Source: Cordilura impudica
Taxonomy: Eukaryota; Arthropoda; Insecta; Diptera; Scathophagidae
DNA length: 64,000 nucleotides
Assembly (NCBI GenBank): GCA_963682025.1
Contig: OY821517.1
Span: forward strand, 96,393,946-96,457,945
Direction of reading: 5' to 3'
Shown here: one piece after another, positions 35,789-47,644 of the stretch
How the letters are laid out: each line of letters opens with the position of its first letter
Numbering within the stretch: the stretch's first letter is position 1
Made by a program: the position numbers and the translations under genes
The notes under the pieces: model-generated
Seen by the model: the letters and a program-made list of their open reading frames with translations, nothing else
The model's database searches: none
What the model was told of the DNA's origin: nothing

Positions 35789-36479
35789 TATACCCATTAA
35801 TATGTACTCCAAAAATAAACCCTGTGTTGATGTCTGAAACTACAAAAAATATTTGATTTAGCGATGTGCTCCCTTCCTTTCGTCCATCCGCCTGTCCGCC
35901 TGTCTGTCAGTCCGTCTTTATATCGCCAGTGTGCTCATGTAATAAACGTAATCAAACTACAAGTCGAAAATATCGGCCATAAGACAAACGCTTTTGAAAT
36001 CGGTGAAAATCGTTGCTTGTTCAGAGCCTGTCCCCAACGTTATGGCTCTTATGAGGTTGAATTAAATTACTATAATATTCCGGATCACTGCCAAATGTGG
36101 TTTGTATATGTTAATTACACCCGTTAATCACTAGTCTAAAAATGAACCCTCTAAGACAATCCCTAGTCATAGCTCCCATATAAAGCTGGTCCCCGATCTT
36201 CTGTTAAACCTATCAAAAACAAAGATATTGCACACATTATTCTCAAATTCGGTTTGTATTTACTTTTGCAAAATATAAATGACTTTACCAAATATCGTTA
36301 GTATCGGTCTATTTTTGGACCTAGTCCCCATATAAATATAGTATCTGCTATGCATTTTTTTATATCTGCAATGCCACTTAAATTTAGTTTATGCTTATTA
36401 GATGGAGCTAAGACCTTTTCTCTAAACGCATGGTATAGGCTATCGTATAGTCGGCTGGGCCGGCTTTAATTTTCTTGTT
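35789..36479 (-). mobile_element. DINE-1/mini-me-like element, copy e, diverged
   Basis: Reverse orientation. It contains the degenerate GTCCATCCGCCTGTCCGCCTGTC tract split by substitutions, CATAGCTCCCATATAAAGCTG, GCATGGTATAGGCTATCGTATAG and an imperfect palindrome GTCGGCTGGGCCGGC. Clearly an older copy than a, b, d and f. Confidence 0.75.
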
Positions 36480-36747
36480 TCCATTCACTTTTAAACCAAA
36501 AAGAAAAAACAAGAAAAAACAACAATAATTTAACAAATAAATCATTTTTATTTACCGAACGAACTTAATCACTTAAAAAGAAAAACAATTTGTAGCTTGT
36601 TTTTTTGTTCTTTTGTATATAAAAAATAAAAAAAATATGGTAACATATTGTACACGTCATCGCTCAAATTAAGTCAAATTAATAGACATAGCATGAATGA
36701 AAAAAAATTGTATTTAAATACTCATTTTAATAAAAAAAACTTAACTG

Positions 36748-36778
<31 letters not shown>

Positions 36779-37472
36779 ACAATAACAACACCCAATATAC
36801 AGTTGAAAAAATGTATCTCTTATAATATTAATTTACTGAAATAAACAAACGGCAGCTAAAAAAGGTTAAGTGTAATAACTTTTATAGAATAACTATGGGA
36901 AAATTTTAGAAATATTGCTTCGGAAAACAGGATTTTTAATACTTCAGAAAACTATATACTCGAACAACAAATTTGTAGGATAAAAATTGTATGCATTTAT
37001 CCATTTATGACCGACTATAATATTTGTACTTGCATTGGTTATGAATAATAACAGGCTTAAGCAAACTTGTTAGTTTTTATTTGATTTTCTGTTTTGTTGA
37101 AACCACCATTACCACAAGTCGTTAACAAAAAAGTAAATAGAAAAAGGGTAGTAAATAGCTAATAAATAATAATAAGAATAAACTAATTAAAATTATTAAG
37201 ACTATTAAATTTGGTCTCCTGTATCTTAAACACAATATTATGACCAATGTTGGGTATGGTTACCATTTTAATATACTAAGTTGTCGATAATTAACATAAG
37301 ATTCCGATACAATCTAAATTTCTAGTTAATTTGTTTTCTTTTTTAACCAGTATTTATTATAATTTCATATATATTGATTTTCGAGAAATACAATGATGGG
37401 TTTTTTTATAGAAATAATTGACGTCTATTAAGGAAATTAATTTTCTATTATTTGAATTGCTTTCTAATGCTA
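36480..37472. other. AT-rich DNA, no gene seen
   Basis: Homopolymer-rich, no ORF of note. It ends at the CGTCG that precedes a Transib-type terminus. Confidence 0.4.
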
Positions 37473-37514
37473 CGTCGCACAGTAGACCATTTCACGAGAA
37501 GGCGGTCAAAAATC
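37473..37514 (+). repeat. Isolated Transib-type terminus, likely the 3' end of copy C
   Basis: CGTCG (37473-37477) is followed by CACAGTAGACCATTT and, 21 bases after the heptamer, TCAAAAATC. This resembles the right end of copy B (CACAGTGGCGCCATTT...GCAAAAATC). The matching opposite end was not found. Confidence 0.6.
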
Positions 37515-37890
37515 CAAAACGTTTGATTGGATTTGAATTTTGATATGCGGTTTTTTTGTTTGTTTAGTAGGTGGGGCTTCAGCCTTTAATTTTTGCTATA
37601 AATCGTAAGTATCGACCGATAATAAAAAAAATATGAAGGGCTTACAATACATTTTAATTTTTGAATTTTTGTATAAAAATTTTGTCAGAAAATGACAAAC
37701 GTAAATTTTTTAGTCCTAATGTTCACAAGGGCCAAAGGTTGGCTTTTGTTGAAAGAGCCCGAGTTAGAATATAATTTATTAAGCAGCTAACATAAAAGTT
37801 ACCTGATATTGGTTCAAGATAGAGAAGTTCCAAAGAAAAGGTTGTATGTTTTTACTATAGCAAAATTTTTTTTTTATTAAATATTTCAAT

Positions 37891-38035
37891 GATGGTGTGC
37901 AATAACGCCTTACGAAATAAGGCCTTTAAGGCTTTATTTCACTTCCAATTGAGAAATAAGGCCTTTATTGCGAAAAGGGCTTTATTGCACTTTGAAAGTG
38001 ACATAAGGACTTTATTGAGATTTAGGCAATGGTGC
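37891..38035 (+). repeat. MULE left terminal inverted repeat
   Basis: The GCAATAACGCCTTACG terminus is followed by AAGGCCTTTAAGGC-type internal palindromes and several copies of AAATAAGGCCTTTA. It matches the reverse complement of about 50882-51020. Confidence 0.85.
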
Positions 38036-38201
38036 AATAAAGCCTTTATTTTATATTTTTTGATTCTTTTGTTACACTGTTCAATTTATTGTTTTTTGTT
38101 GTTGTTGCTAACAGCATTTCGCATACTAAAGTGTGTCACTATTGGCATCTTAATTCTGTGAGAAGTTTAATTTTTTTTTATGCTTTTTCTCCTTTATTTT
38201 T

Positions 38202-38203
<2 letters not shown>

Positions 38204-38246
<43 letters not shown>
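38204..38246. repeat. Poly(T) tract of about 43 bases
   Basis: Uninterrupted T run between the MULE terminus and its gene. The length may be an assembly artefact. Confidence 0.9.
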
Positions 38247-38247
<1 letters not shown>

Positions 38248-38409
38248 TATATCACAACAAGTAATTACAATCACTGGTCATTAGGAACATATCAAAATAT
38301 TTTATTTTTTGTTGTTGTTGATAACAGCATAACTTACAAAACCGTGGTAGTATGTCATCATCAGTCATTTGCTAAGCCACGTGTGTTGTCCAATTAATTA
38401 TTAAAATTC

Positions 38410-39095
38410 GTGGAAATGGAAAGTGATGAGATACTTGTTTATAATATAATTCCGGGTTTGAGGAAATCCAGCAAATTATTACATATTCCATCAGAGGCAG
38501 AAATTTATAAATTTAAGTATTTTCAAAATAATACAAAGTATTATTATTGTTATCACAATGGGTGTCCCGTTAAAATTGCAGTGGATTTGAACAATGCAAT
38601 ACATTGCCGTAAAACAAAAAAAAAACTTAGTGCACAACCATGAGGCCCAAAATGAATTTTTAAAGAAATTAAGTTTAATTAATTCTATTAAAATGGAATG
38701 CGCTAATAAAATGTCGTCGAAAAGATCAAGTATTCGTGAAGTATATGATGAGAATTGCAAAAAGGCTAAAGAGTCTGCTCATTTGGTTGAATTTGGAAAA
38801 ATGCGAAGGCAATTAATAATCATAAAATCAGAAGCCTTACCAAAAGCACCTCAAAATTTTCATCATATAATATCAATTTTTAAAACCCAGGGAATTCGCG
38901 AGAATTATACGAATTCAACATATGACAATGATTTGCCATTCTACCGGGGTACGGTGATTGAAGAGGATTTCGGTTACTCAATTTTTGTGTCCCCTACAAT
39001 ATGTAACTCAATAATGGAAATGCCTACTAGCGAACCTCGTCATTATTTGATAGATGGCACTTTTAATGTAGTACCGATTAGTAGATCCAATATCT
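38410..39095 (+). pseudogene. MULE transposase, N-terminal part with FLYWCH-like finger
   Basis: Starts at the ATG of 38416 (MESDEILVYN). It has RKSSKLLHIPSEAEIYKF, then a C-x4-C pair (CYHNGC) and, after a one-base frame change near 38620 in an A run, HNHE. That is the order of a FLYWCH zinc finger, which is common at the N-terminus of MULE transposases. The second frame ends in RHYLIDGTFNVVP, the first catalytic Asp block of MULE transposases (DGTF). The coding sense stops at about 39095, where foreign DNA begins. Confidence 0.8.
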
Positions 39096-39605
39096 TGTGA
39101 CGGCTGTCCTTATAAAGCTGAAAACAACAAAAAGTTTATTAAACTTTAGAAACTTATTTAGCCACACTATCAACGGTGCTGGTACGCTCGCGTTTACGCT
39201 CGACTAGGCTCGCCGAAGGGGGTGGTTCTTGCTGATAGCGCTGGTAGTTTTGGACAGACAGACAAAACAATCAATCGTACCAGTCAAGAAAATCAAAAAA
39301 AAAAATATTATACTAAGGACTCGAAGTAAAAAAAAAAAAACGTACATGAAGAAGCCCTACACTCAACGGATATTGCCACTATTGGCTCGCGCAAAAATAA
39401 AATGAACATGTATAGTTACACATGCCTACATATACACATATAGACATATATACATATACATATATATATATATATATATATCCTGGTGTATATCTATACT
39501 GACATATATATATATTCATACATGCACCTCCACTCATGTTGCACCTATACATGTGTATGGAGGGGCTTGATGTTACTCCCCGTCCCTATTCCCTCCCGTT
39601 TAGAA
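39096..39605. other. Unassigned segment between MULE and inverted-arm element
   Basis: It begins TGTGACGGCTGTCC right after the MULE transposase frame and contains GGACAGACAGACA and a (TA)n-rich stretch with CATATATA units. It ends at the start of the long inverted arm. It is absent from the right side, so it is either part of the insertion or a separate one. Confidence 0.45.
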
Positions 39606-39966
39606 TTTTTACAATACTAATTCTACCATAGTAACCATTTAAAATCTTTGTTACCCCTTAATTTTCACACTCACCTCCGATTATTTATCCACCATGCTAC
39701 CCCCTATTCACCAGCGAATCACTCCAACAACATCCTTGCCGTTAATCCGCGCCGATATTAATCGATCTTTGCCTTTTTCTTCGTTAAGGTACAAGCGTTA
39801 TCAGCCGCAGTCGGTCCGTCAATCGGTTTTTTTTTTGATTCGACCGTTCGGGTACTTTCGAGCAAAACCTTAGTCAATGTATATATATTTAAGGCACCTA
39901 AACTCGGACTAAATTTATAAAACCTTGTCTTCGTTTCATTTTTTGTTTTTTTTTTTTCAAAATGAA
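39606..39966 (+). repeat. Left arm of a long inverted repeat
   Basis: TTTTTACAATACTAATTC... through CGACCGTTCG, AAGGCACCTAAACTCGG and a T-rich end at TTTTCAAAATG. It pairs with 40867-40958 plus 49397-49684 read in reverse. The arms are interrupted only by the errantivirus on the right side. Confidence 0.85.
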
Positions 39967-40866
39967 TTCATTTTTCGTTTATATCAACGGATATATACAA
40001 CGATATATGTAAATAAAGATATAGGTATGTGGGTGAAAAAAAAAAAAAAAAACAATATACATAGCTCTCGACTTTATATGATGTTCAAAAAGGAAATACT
40101 TAGTTAGATCAATGCAAATACTTATATAAAAACGAGAGGAACGGGAACAGCTAACTAAATATTAATTATATACATAATAGCCTTACGTCAATACTATAAT
40201 TTTTATAACTCGAGATATATATGTAAGGACAAGAGCTAAACGTTACCTTCGGTACCGAGTATGAGCGAACGAAATTTCGCGACTACACGAAGACCATTAT
40301 GATTTACAGGAAATTCTGGTCAATTTGACCCAACCTCTTTCGGTAACAAATGTATCGCTTACAACTCACAAAGACGTAAAATAAAATATATAGGGAGTCC
40401 AGTTGTCTACGTATATATTTGAATAAGGTTGCTTTGTCGTCTGTCGTTGGTCGCCTCTAGTCTGTCCGGGTTGGTCATTCGAGAGAGGGTAATAAATGAA
40501 TGTACAGAGTACCTTTATTTTCCGGCTGCTGGTGCGGCTGGCGTTGCTGCTGTGGCGGTTGGGGTGGATGTGGTGCTTCCTGGCTACGGATGGTGTTGCT
40601 GCTGTGTCTCTGGCTATGGTGGTTGTGGCTGTTGTACCTTTGGCTATGGATGGTTGTTGCTGTTGTACCTTTGGCTATAGATGATGTTGCTGTTGTGTCT
40701 CTAGCTATGGTGGTTGTGGCTGTTGTTCTGCTTTATTTCGCCGAAAGGCTTTCGGGGTGCCAGGATATGGCTGAATGGCAGCACTTTTCACTCTTATTTA
40801 CTTTGTTTGACGTCGACATTTTTTTGATGTTCAAAGATTCCACCTTTGTCTTTCTGTCACACGCCA
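39967..40866. other. Loop of the inverted-arm element
   Basis: About 900 bp of unique sequence between the arms. The 40240-40400 stretch has a plus-strand reading RLHEDHYDLQEILVNLTQPL that looks protein-like but is short and interrupted. On the minus strand a short reading starts MACDRKTKVESLN at 40869 and stops near 40737. I cannot name a family. Confidence 0.4.
40555..40735. repeat. Degenerate minisatellite (GGTTGTGGCTGTTGTACC-type)
   Basis: About six imperfect units of roughly 27-36 bp, such as CTATGGTGGTTGTGGCTGTTGT. On the minus strand it gives a Thr/Ala/Gln/His-rich low-complexity reading. No gene is inferred. Confidence 0.7.
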
Positions 40867-40958
40867 TTTTGAAAAAAAAAAAAAAACAAAAAAAAAAAAA
40901 AGGAAAGGAAGACCAGGTTTTATAAATTTAGTCCGAGTTTAGGTGCCTTAAATATATA
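40867..40958 (-). repeat. Right arm of the long inverted repeat, inner part
   Basis: Reverse complement of about 39880-39966. It ends at TATA, the target site of the errantivirus. The rest of this arm resumes at 49397. Confidence 0.85.
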
Positions 40959-41480
40959 AATTAAATTCTTATACGAATTTTAGTTTAAAAAAATTAATTG
41001 TTGTGCGCTGATGGCGACACAACAACCGTCTTTATTTGTAATTCAAAATAAAAAGCAATGATTTTCTTAAAACTACCCTAATTTATAATAACAGGTTTGC
41101 TGATCACGCCATTCATTCACGCTGTTGTCATTCTGCCGCTCGTGCAATGCTGTTCAATGTTGTTGGTGTGAATTTACTACCTTGCAGAATTTCTGTGTTG
41201 CGCGTGCAATGGTATTATTGTAAAATGAGCTGCTTTATTCGTTGGCATGTGCAATGCCGTTCAATATTGTTGGTGGGAAAATACTACCTTGCAGAATTAC
41301 TGTATTTTGGTAATCGCGCCGGATGCGCGTGCAACGGTATTGTTGTGAAATAACTGTTTGTTTGTTTTGCAGAAGACGCACCGTCAGCTTGAGAACTAAT
41401 TTTGGTATTTTTTAATGTGTGTTGTTGTTGTTAGCGAAATATTTATTTTAAATGTATTTTAAATGTATTTTGTGTTAACT
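40959..41480 (-). repeat. Errantivirus 3' LTR
   Basis: On the minus strand it begins AGTTAACACAAAATA and ends GAATTTAAT(T). It is about 521 bp and 99% identical to the other LTR. It contains a roughly 110-bp imperfect internal duplication (CAATGC(T/C)GTTCAAT(G/A)TTGTTGGTG... units at about 41146 and 41250). Confidence 0.95.
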
Positions 41481-41491
41481 CCTCCCTCCTT
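41481..41491 (-). promoter_or_regulatory. Polypurine tract
   Basis: AAGGAGGGAGG on the minus strand, directly upstream of the 3' LTR, primes plus-strand DNA synthesis in LTR elements. Confidence 0.9.
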
Positions 41492-41512
41492 AAATGCAGT
41501 CGTCCCGATTGC

Positions 41513-43043
41513 TTAAAATGTGTGGATGTCAAAAATGGTGGAATTCTTTTTCCTAATTTTTTCCTCTGTAGATTTTACAACAATTGGATGTTCTGGTTGG
41601 GCTTCTTTCGTTTCTATTATTTCATCTTCTTTTTTTGTTTCCTTCTTCTTAGAAATCCAAGCGATAATAACACAAACGGATACAATGATGATGAGGCTTG
41701 ATGTTAGTAGAAAGTTATTTTTGTTTTCCAGTGTTTCCAATCTTTTGATGTTTCCCGTATTCAATTTTTGTAGTCTTTGCAGTGATATGATTTCTTCGGT
41801 TTTGCTATTCCATGCTTTTGGTTGTAATGAAGCTGGAAGAGGTTTGTTGCCACTTATTTCTTTTGAATAGTATTCTCGACCCTCAATGTTGACTGTTGTG
41901 TTGAAATATTTGACCAAATAAGTTCCATTTAATGCTATTTCTTCTTCGTTCACTTTAATTTTCCCAATGTATTGATTCAGCAGTAGTAAGTCGCTTCCGA
42001 TTTCTTCTATTGCTGGGGCGTGCTCGTTGTTAACCTGTGTGCAGCTACCTATTTTATTTCTAAATAAACTAGTTATACAAAATTTATCACTTAATTCTAC
42101 AAGCTTATCTCTATTACATATTGTTAAATCGTTGTAGCTTTTGCAGCTTTCTTTGATGGCGAATAATTTATTATTACAATCTAAAATTTTGCCATATTCA
42201 ATTTTATCAATAATATTTCCAATTTTTACTGGCTTTGCTAAGAAAATTTTACAGATATCATTTTGGGCAATGGGAATACTTAAAATATATAAAATTTCTT
42301 TGTTATTTGTCACAATCTTTACGCTTCCAAATGATAACAATTCATCTACATTAAAAATAGGAATACTATAATTTCTTAAAACATAATTTAAATTTTCAAT
42401 TTCGGTTTTTGACAAGATAAATGAGTTTACAATATTTACTTTAGCCCATTGTATTGCATATTCAATATTTTGTAATTCTTTTTCAATTAATGTTAATTTG
42501 TGTTCTAATGTATTTGCCAGTTCATTATTCCAATCTTCCCGCTTTACTTTTAATATTTGATTTGTAATGTTTGAAATATCTTGTAATCTGCTAGTTGTAA
42601 GTTCGTTTATAATCATTTGTCTGTTGTTATTTTCTAATACATTTTTAATTTTCTGATTTAAAATTTCAAAATCATGGCTGTCTGGAGTCCCAGCAACCCA
42701 TTTCCATGCGCTACCAATAAAATCGATAGATCTTCTCCTTACGTGTGGACTTAACCGATTAGGGAGTCCATTAATATCGGAGACTTGTTGTTTTAAAAAC
42801 GGACGGAGCGGATGACTATATGTAATATTAGTGTTCAATGTCCTGTGATAAAATTCTATATTGTTCTAAGTCGATAGAATATATAACTTTAAAGGTGCCG
42901 TTCTGTTTTTTTGCGATCCCATTCTGAATGGTTATTAATCTCGCATTAGAGTAGTCAAGTATATTAAAATCCGCAAGGACGGTACCAATTAGTAATCTGT
43001 AAAAAGAAGATAAATGGGATGTAAATAAAAAAAAAATTGTCAA
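41513..43043 (-). pseudogene. env: Errantivirus envelope (F-like) gene, one-base frameshift
   Basis: Two overlapping frames. The N-terminal ORF (42828-43043) has a hydrophobic signal-like start and ends at a stop near 42830. The main ORF (41513-42838, 441 codons) carries a basic furin-type site RRRS at residues 34-37 directly followed by a fusion-peptide-like IDFIGSAWKW segment. It then has long coiled-coil-like helices, conserved Cys in the middle, and a transmembrane segment (about 380-402) with a basic cytoplasmic tail. This is the layout of insect errantivirus Env, related to baculovirus F proteins. The frame change near 42835 separates signal region from fusion subunit, so this copy should not make a functional envelope unless the shift is a sequencing error. 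Confidence 0.88.
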
Positions 43044-46000
43044 TTTCTAATGTGACTCTTGTGAATAATGCGGCCACTTTCCGTAACTATAGTTGTATTA
43101 CGGTTTTCTTTCACTATCTCTTCCTTAAACCGATTAGAAAGTTTTGTCCCTAATCTTTTATTTGTCCTAACGTAGACTAGCTGACCAGGTACGTATTCTT
43201 TAATTGTTTTTTTATTTTTATTATGGTAAGTCAAGTCATTTTCCTGTTTGTGCTTTAGTCGGTCAACGTTAGATAATCTAGTTATTTCTATATCTTGGGG
43301 TGAAAAGTCAATCGTTCGACCAAAATAAAGATCTACAGGTTTCTTTTTTGTCGTTGAATGAATGGTATGGTTATATTCATTTACAGCTCTTTCCAAAAGT
43401 TCTTCGAAATTTCTAGATGTCCCATCACTTTTAAGGCATCTCATTATCTCCGCTAAGGTTGAATGGAAGCGTTCTATCTGTCCGTTCGCTTCGCTTCGAT
43501 AAGATGGAGTTGTGAAAACGTTTATTTTCAAATCGTCTTTCATCATGAATAGGATTGAAGCTGAATTCAGAGAAGGTTCGTTGTCCATGACAATATTTTT
43601 CGGTACCCCATAAGAAAATAGTATTTCCCTAAGAGGTCTCCTAACATCTTCTGTCGATCGTCCCTTTAGTAATTTTGTCTGGACATACTTTGAAAATTTG
43701 TCAATCGATGTTAGTACCAATTTTTTGTCTGTGGAAAAAATGTCAAGGTGGACTGTGTGGCCTGGATGAGTTGGTATAGGTGTCTCTTTCAACTCAGGCG
43801 TATTTGGGTGTCTCTCATACTTATTTTTCTTACAAGTCGAACATAGTTTTATGACCCTTTTAATTTTATTTGCCATTCCTGGAAAATAATATTTTTCCAT
43901 AATTTGCAATCTGTTTTCTTTCTCATTGCGATGAGCCCTATTATGTGTTTCCACAATTATATTTTCTTGATCGTGTTCTGACGTTATGTCATCAACTACC
44001 AATTGTGTAAATCGACATTTATAACTCGAAAAGTGGTCTGGATAAATTGTTTGAATTTTCCCCATTATTGGTTCAGGAGTTTTTATACCATTAATAACGG
44101 ACGGATTTAGATACTTTTTTAGAATTTCTGTAAGTTTTTGTTCATCATAGTTAGGTTCGCTTATAAGGTGTCGATGATAGCCTGGGAATATGATTTTAAA
44201 TTGGTAAGTGGGTGTTTCACCTATGGAAAGAAAAATTTGGTTCTTAAATACGTTTATTGGGGTTTCCATGCTCGGAATAAGATCTTGTGGAGAGCTGTCA
44301 CTGCTGTGCACCGTGCCTGATAAAGAATTTATTCCAGTCGCTGGAGGTCTAGAAAGCGCGTCTGCTACTACATTACTTCTACCAGGTTTATATTTCATTT
44401 CATAATTGTATTCTTCTAAAATAGCTTTCCATCTTTTCATTTTACTATTATTATTTTTTGTGCTAAGTGCATATGTCAGCGGTTGATGATCTGTAAAGAT
44501 GACAACTTTAGCTGACCCATACAAGTAATTCCTAAGGTTTCCTAATGCCCATATTATAGCAAGCATTTCCTTTTCATTGGCTGCGTAATTTTCTTCTGCT
44601 TCTGACAGAGTTCTAGATATGAATGCTATTGGCTGATCATCCTGACCTAGTGCTACATTAGAAGCGTCAGTTGTCAATTGAAATTCTTTTTTAAAGTCTG
44701 GATATGCGAGAATTACTTCTCTAGAAACTAAGGCATTTTTTAATGAATCGATGGCGTTTTTGGCTTCATTATCCATTTGAATTTTCCTACGGTTTGATTC
44801 AGATTTGGAAATCGTACCTGCATCTCCTCGCAATAATTTAGTTAAAGGTTTTGCTAAGTCTGCGTAACCTTTTATAAACCTTCTATAATAACCTGAAAGG
44901 CCTAGAAAGGACCGGAGCTCTTTTAGTGTGGTAGGATAAGCAAAATTTACTATTGCTTCGACCTTTTTGGGGTTTGCTTTTACTCCATTGTAAGAAACAA
45001 TGAATCCCAAGAATTCTACCTCCTCTTTAAAGAATTCACACTTGTCCAACTGGACTTTCATATTAGTAGCATTAAGTGTTTCAAAAATTTCATTCAAGTG
45101 TTTAAAATGTGATTTTTCGACTTTACTAAAGATAATTATATCGTCAATATAAACGTAGCATGTTTTGCCAATTTGTTCCCTGAGGATATCGTCCAGCGTC
45201 CTCTGAAATATGGACGGTGCGTTTTTCAACCCAAATGGGAGTCTTGTAAATTCATATTTACCATTATTAACTGAAAAAGCCGTTTTCTCTATATCCTCTT
45301 CTCTAAGAGGTATTTGATGAAATCCACTCTTTAAGTCTATTACAGTAAAATATTTATTACCTCCTAAATGTGAGAGAACTTCATTTATCTCGGGAATGGG
45401 ATATCTATCTGGTATTGTAATCGAATTTAATTTTCTGAAATCTATGACCAGTCTATATTTTTGTCTACCTGAAGCATCTTGTTTCTTTGATACAATCCAT
45501 ATAGGCGAGTTATAAGGCGAACGTGATGGTCTTATTATCCCATCCTTTAATAATTTATTAATTTCCTCTTCAACTACTGCCTTCATGGCCATTGGGTAAG
45601 GGTAATTTCTGGTATAAGTTGGTATGTCCGTGGAAGTACGTATATCACCAACAACTCTTGTTGTATAGGTGAGTCTTTCGTCAGGATCTGCAAATAGACT
45701 TTTATGGTGACTTACAATGTTTTCGAGAGACCTTTTTTGATTTTCAGAAAGGTGTTCCATCCTAATTTCTATATTGTTGACATCTTGGGAAATGTATTGG
45801 AATATTGGAATATTTATTCCCCCTTTTACCGTGAAATAATTCTTTGAAGTGTAAATCACGGCTGATAATTCTTTTAAACTATCGTTGCCTAATATCCCAT
45901 CGAAGGTTCTTAATCCTGGTAAGATAAAAAACTTTATGGGGACATCATTGATGCCAAACATATTTAAAAGAACATGATGCGTAATTTCTACATTTCCTGC

Positions 46001-46164
46001 AATAGATTTTGCACTAAATTTTTCCTGATTAGGTCTATGGTTTGTGACTAAATTAGGTTTTATATAATTCTTATTACTACCGGTATCTAAAAGGAATTTG
46101 AGAGTTTGTCCGTTCCTCGTTCTAACTTGAAAGTATGGTAACGAGGAACTATTTAACCAAAAAA
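43040..46164 (-). CDS. pol: Errantivirus Pol polyprotein (protease, RT, RNase H, integrase)
   Basis: The frame is open from the gag overlap to 43040. The protease DTG lies near 46070, upstream of the first Met at 45961, so pol is expected by frameshifting, not from its own start. Counting from that Met: RT with FTVIDLKSGFHQ (D209) and VYIDDIIIFS (YIDD at 271-274), and RNase H with LTTDASNVALG. The integrase follows with an HNRAH...CSTCKKN zinc region and a core carrying HLDIFSTD, VMDNEPS and SEANGQIERFHS, so the catalytic D, D and E are all present. No stop interrupts it. The pol end overlaps the start of env by a few bases. Likely active enzyme set by sequence. Confidence 0.93.
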
Positions 46165-47643
46165 ATTAAGATCGTTTAGTAAATCTTCTTGTGCATAATC
46201 TGTTGTTATGGAATGATTTTTCTCGGTTTCGAGATCTTCAGGTGAATGCTCGAACATCTCAAGTCCACTGTTGGTAAATTCCTTATAATATTCGTCCATT
46301 TCTGTTATCCCCCCAACTGCGCCTTCTTCTTGGGCATATTCATAATCTAGTGGAACCTGGTCTAATTGCCGCTGAGTTGCCTCATTGTTGGTTACCACAT
46401 GAAAATTCCTTTGGAGTTTGTTGATTGGACCTTGAAATGAGCCCCCAGCTGGTCTCTTAGAAACTTGGTTAACTGGTGGTCTGTTCATATAATTAATGTG
46501 CCTTGATTGGATAGACCTATCCACGTCCATAGGTTCTACTCTAGGAGTTGGTTTTTGATAATTCGGTGTTAAATATTGGGGTTTATTGTATTGGTTCGAA
46601 AAACCGATTTGGTTTCCTTGATTAAATTGTGGTCTTGGGCTAAAATTTTGATAACCGGTTGGCCTAAAAATTGTGTTACGAGTATAATTTGGATTATAAT
46701 TTGGTATAGGACCATTACGGGGTGGCAATGGTGGTCTGTTATTTGTCATACCACCAACGTAAGCGAGCTCAGGAAAGAATTTCTGTCGATTTCCAAAAAA
46801 TGAATTGGTTACTCCAATTCTGTCTTTCTGGATATTACCTCTAGATATTTGTCCATGAGCGTAATTCATACGAAATGTCATATTATCCAATTTTAAACAA
46901 ATATGTAATGCTTCGGGCAAAGAAGTTGGTTCACGCACGCTAAGCAAACGTGGAAGATCACCATTTAAACCTCTAACAAATGTATCCAGGGCTTTATCCC
47001 TGTAAGTATTTGTCATTGAGCGAAGGCTTCCTTCGTCTAGATTTAAACATGATACTTTATCAAGTATCAGCGAAAGATGTTGATAGACAGCTTGATAAAA
47101 TTCAGTTATACTCCTATTGCTCTGACACAAAACTGTCATTTGATATTCTAAAGTGCCGATATCTCTCTTATCCGAATAGTGCATCATTAGACATTTCTTC
47201 ATTCGAGGCCAATCTAAGGGTGTTCTATACGATTCTAATGCAGTATCTGCATCCCCAGTAATTTTCGTCCTTATAGTATGTAAAATTGCATAATATCGTC
47301 CTGTTCGTTTAAGGCTGGAGTATAGGTCTAACACTCTGTCGACGGATTTTCGCCAGGAGTTGAACTCACCTGGTTTTCCAGAAAATTCCCTAAGTGATTT
47401 TATTATGTCTGGGACTTTGTCTAATTCTCCTAATTCTGTCGTAACTGCACCTATGGGTTGGTCAAAACCCTCGTCTGAGAGATAATCTGAAGGCGTTTTC
47501 AAAGCTTCTTTAATTATTTCAATAATCTGGTTCCTCTGAATTTCATTTAGTCCAGTTACGTTTCTGGCTGTTGTCCCACTTGTAGACACTGACAGTGTCC
47601 TACTCAGTCTGTCCGAGAGTTGTTCAATTGTTTCGTCAGGCAT
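46153..47643 (-). CDS. gag: Errantivirus Gag
   Basis: 496 codons, intact. The N-terminal half is predicted helical (EQLSDRLSRTL, then the GKPGEFNSWRKSVDRVLDLY capsid-like segment). The C-terminal half is Asn/Pro/Arg-rich (PPLPPRNGPIPNYNPNY) and lacks a CCHC zinc knuckle, as is usual for gypsy-type errantivirus Gag, which bind RNA through basic stretches. The start is the only Met near the leader. The last codons overlap pol by a shift site. Confidence 0.9.
   Translation of the reverse strand: MPDETIEQLSDRLSRTLSVSTSGTTARNVTGLNEIQRNQIIEIIKEALKTPSDYLSDEGFDQPIGAVTTELGELDKVPDIIKSLREFSGKPGEFNSWRKSVDRVLDLYSSLKRTGRYYAILHTIRTKITGDADTALESYRTPLDWPRMKKCLMMHYSDKRDIGTLEYQMTVLCQSNRSITEFYQAVYQHLSLILDKVSCLNLDEGSLRSMTNTYRDKALDTFVRGLNGDLPRLLSVREPTSLPEALHICLKLDNMTFRMNYAHGQISRGNIQKDRIGVTNSFFGNRQKFFPELAYVGGMTNNRPPLPPRNGPIPNYNPNYTRNTIFRPTGYQNFSPRPQFNQGNQIGFSNQYNKPQYLTPNYQKPTPRVEPMDVDRSIQSRHINYMNRPPVNQVSKRPAGGSFQGPINKLQRNFHVVTNNEATQRQLDQVPLDYEYAQEEGAVGGITEMDEYYKEFTNSGLEMFEHSPEDLETEKNHSITTDYAQEDLLNDLNFFG
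46159..46165 (-). promoter_or_regulatory. Slippery heptamer T TTT TTT for -1 gag/pol frameshift
   Basis: Seven T on the minus strand, in register with the gag frame and three codons before its TAA. A -1 shift here puts ribosomes in the open pol frame. I did not see a clear pseudoknot by eye. Confidence 0.7.
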
Positions 47644-47644
47644 T

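Noticed and set aside
39440..39520. (TA)n and CATATATA-rich stretch as a replication origin or promoter
   Set aside because: Simple-sequence DNA of a type common across the window; nothing specific supports a function.
40429..40925. Plus-strand Cys/Trp/Val-rich ORFs in the loop
   Set aside because: Low-complexity translation of the minisatellite in several frames; no domain.
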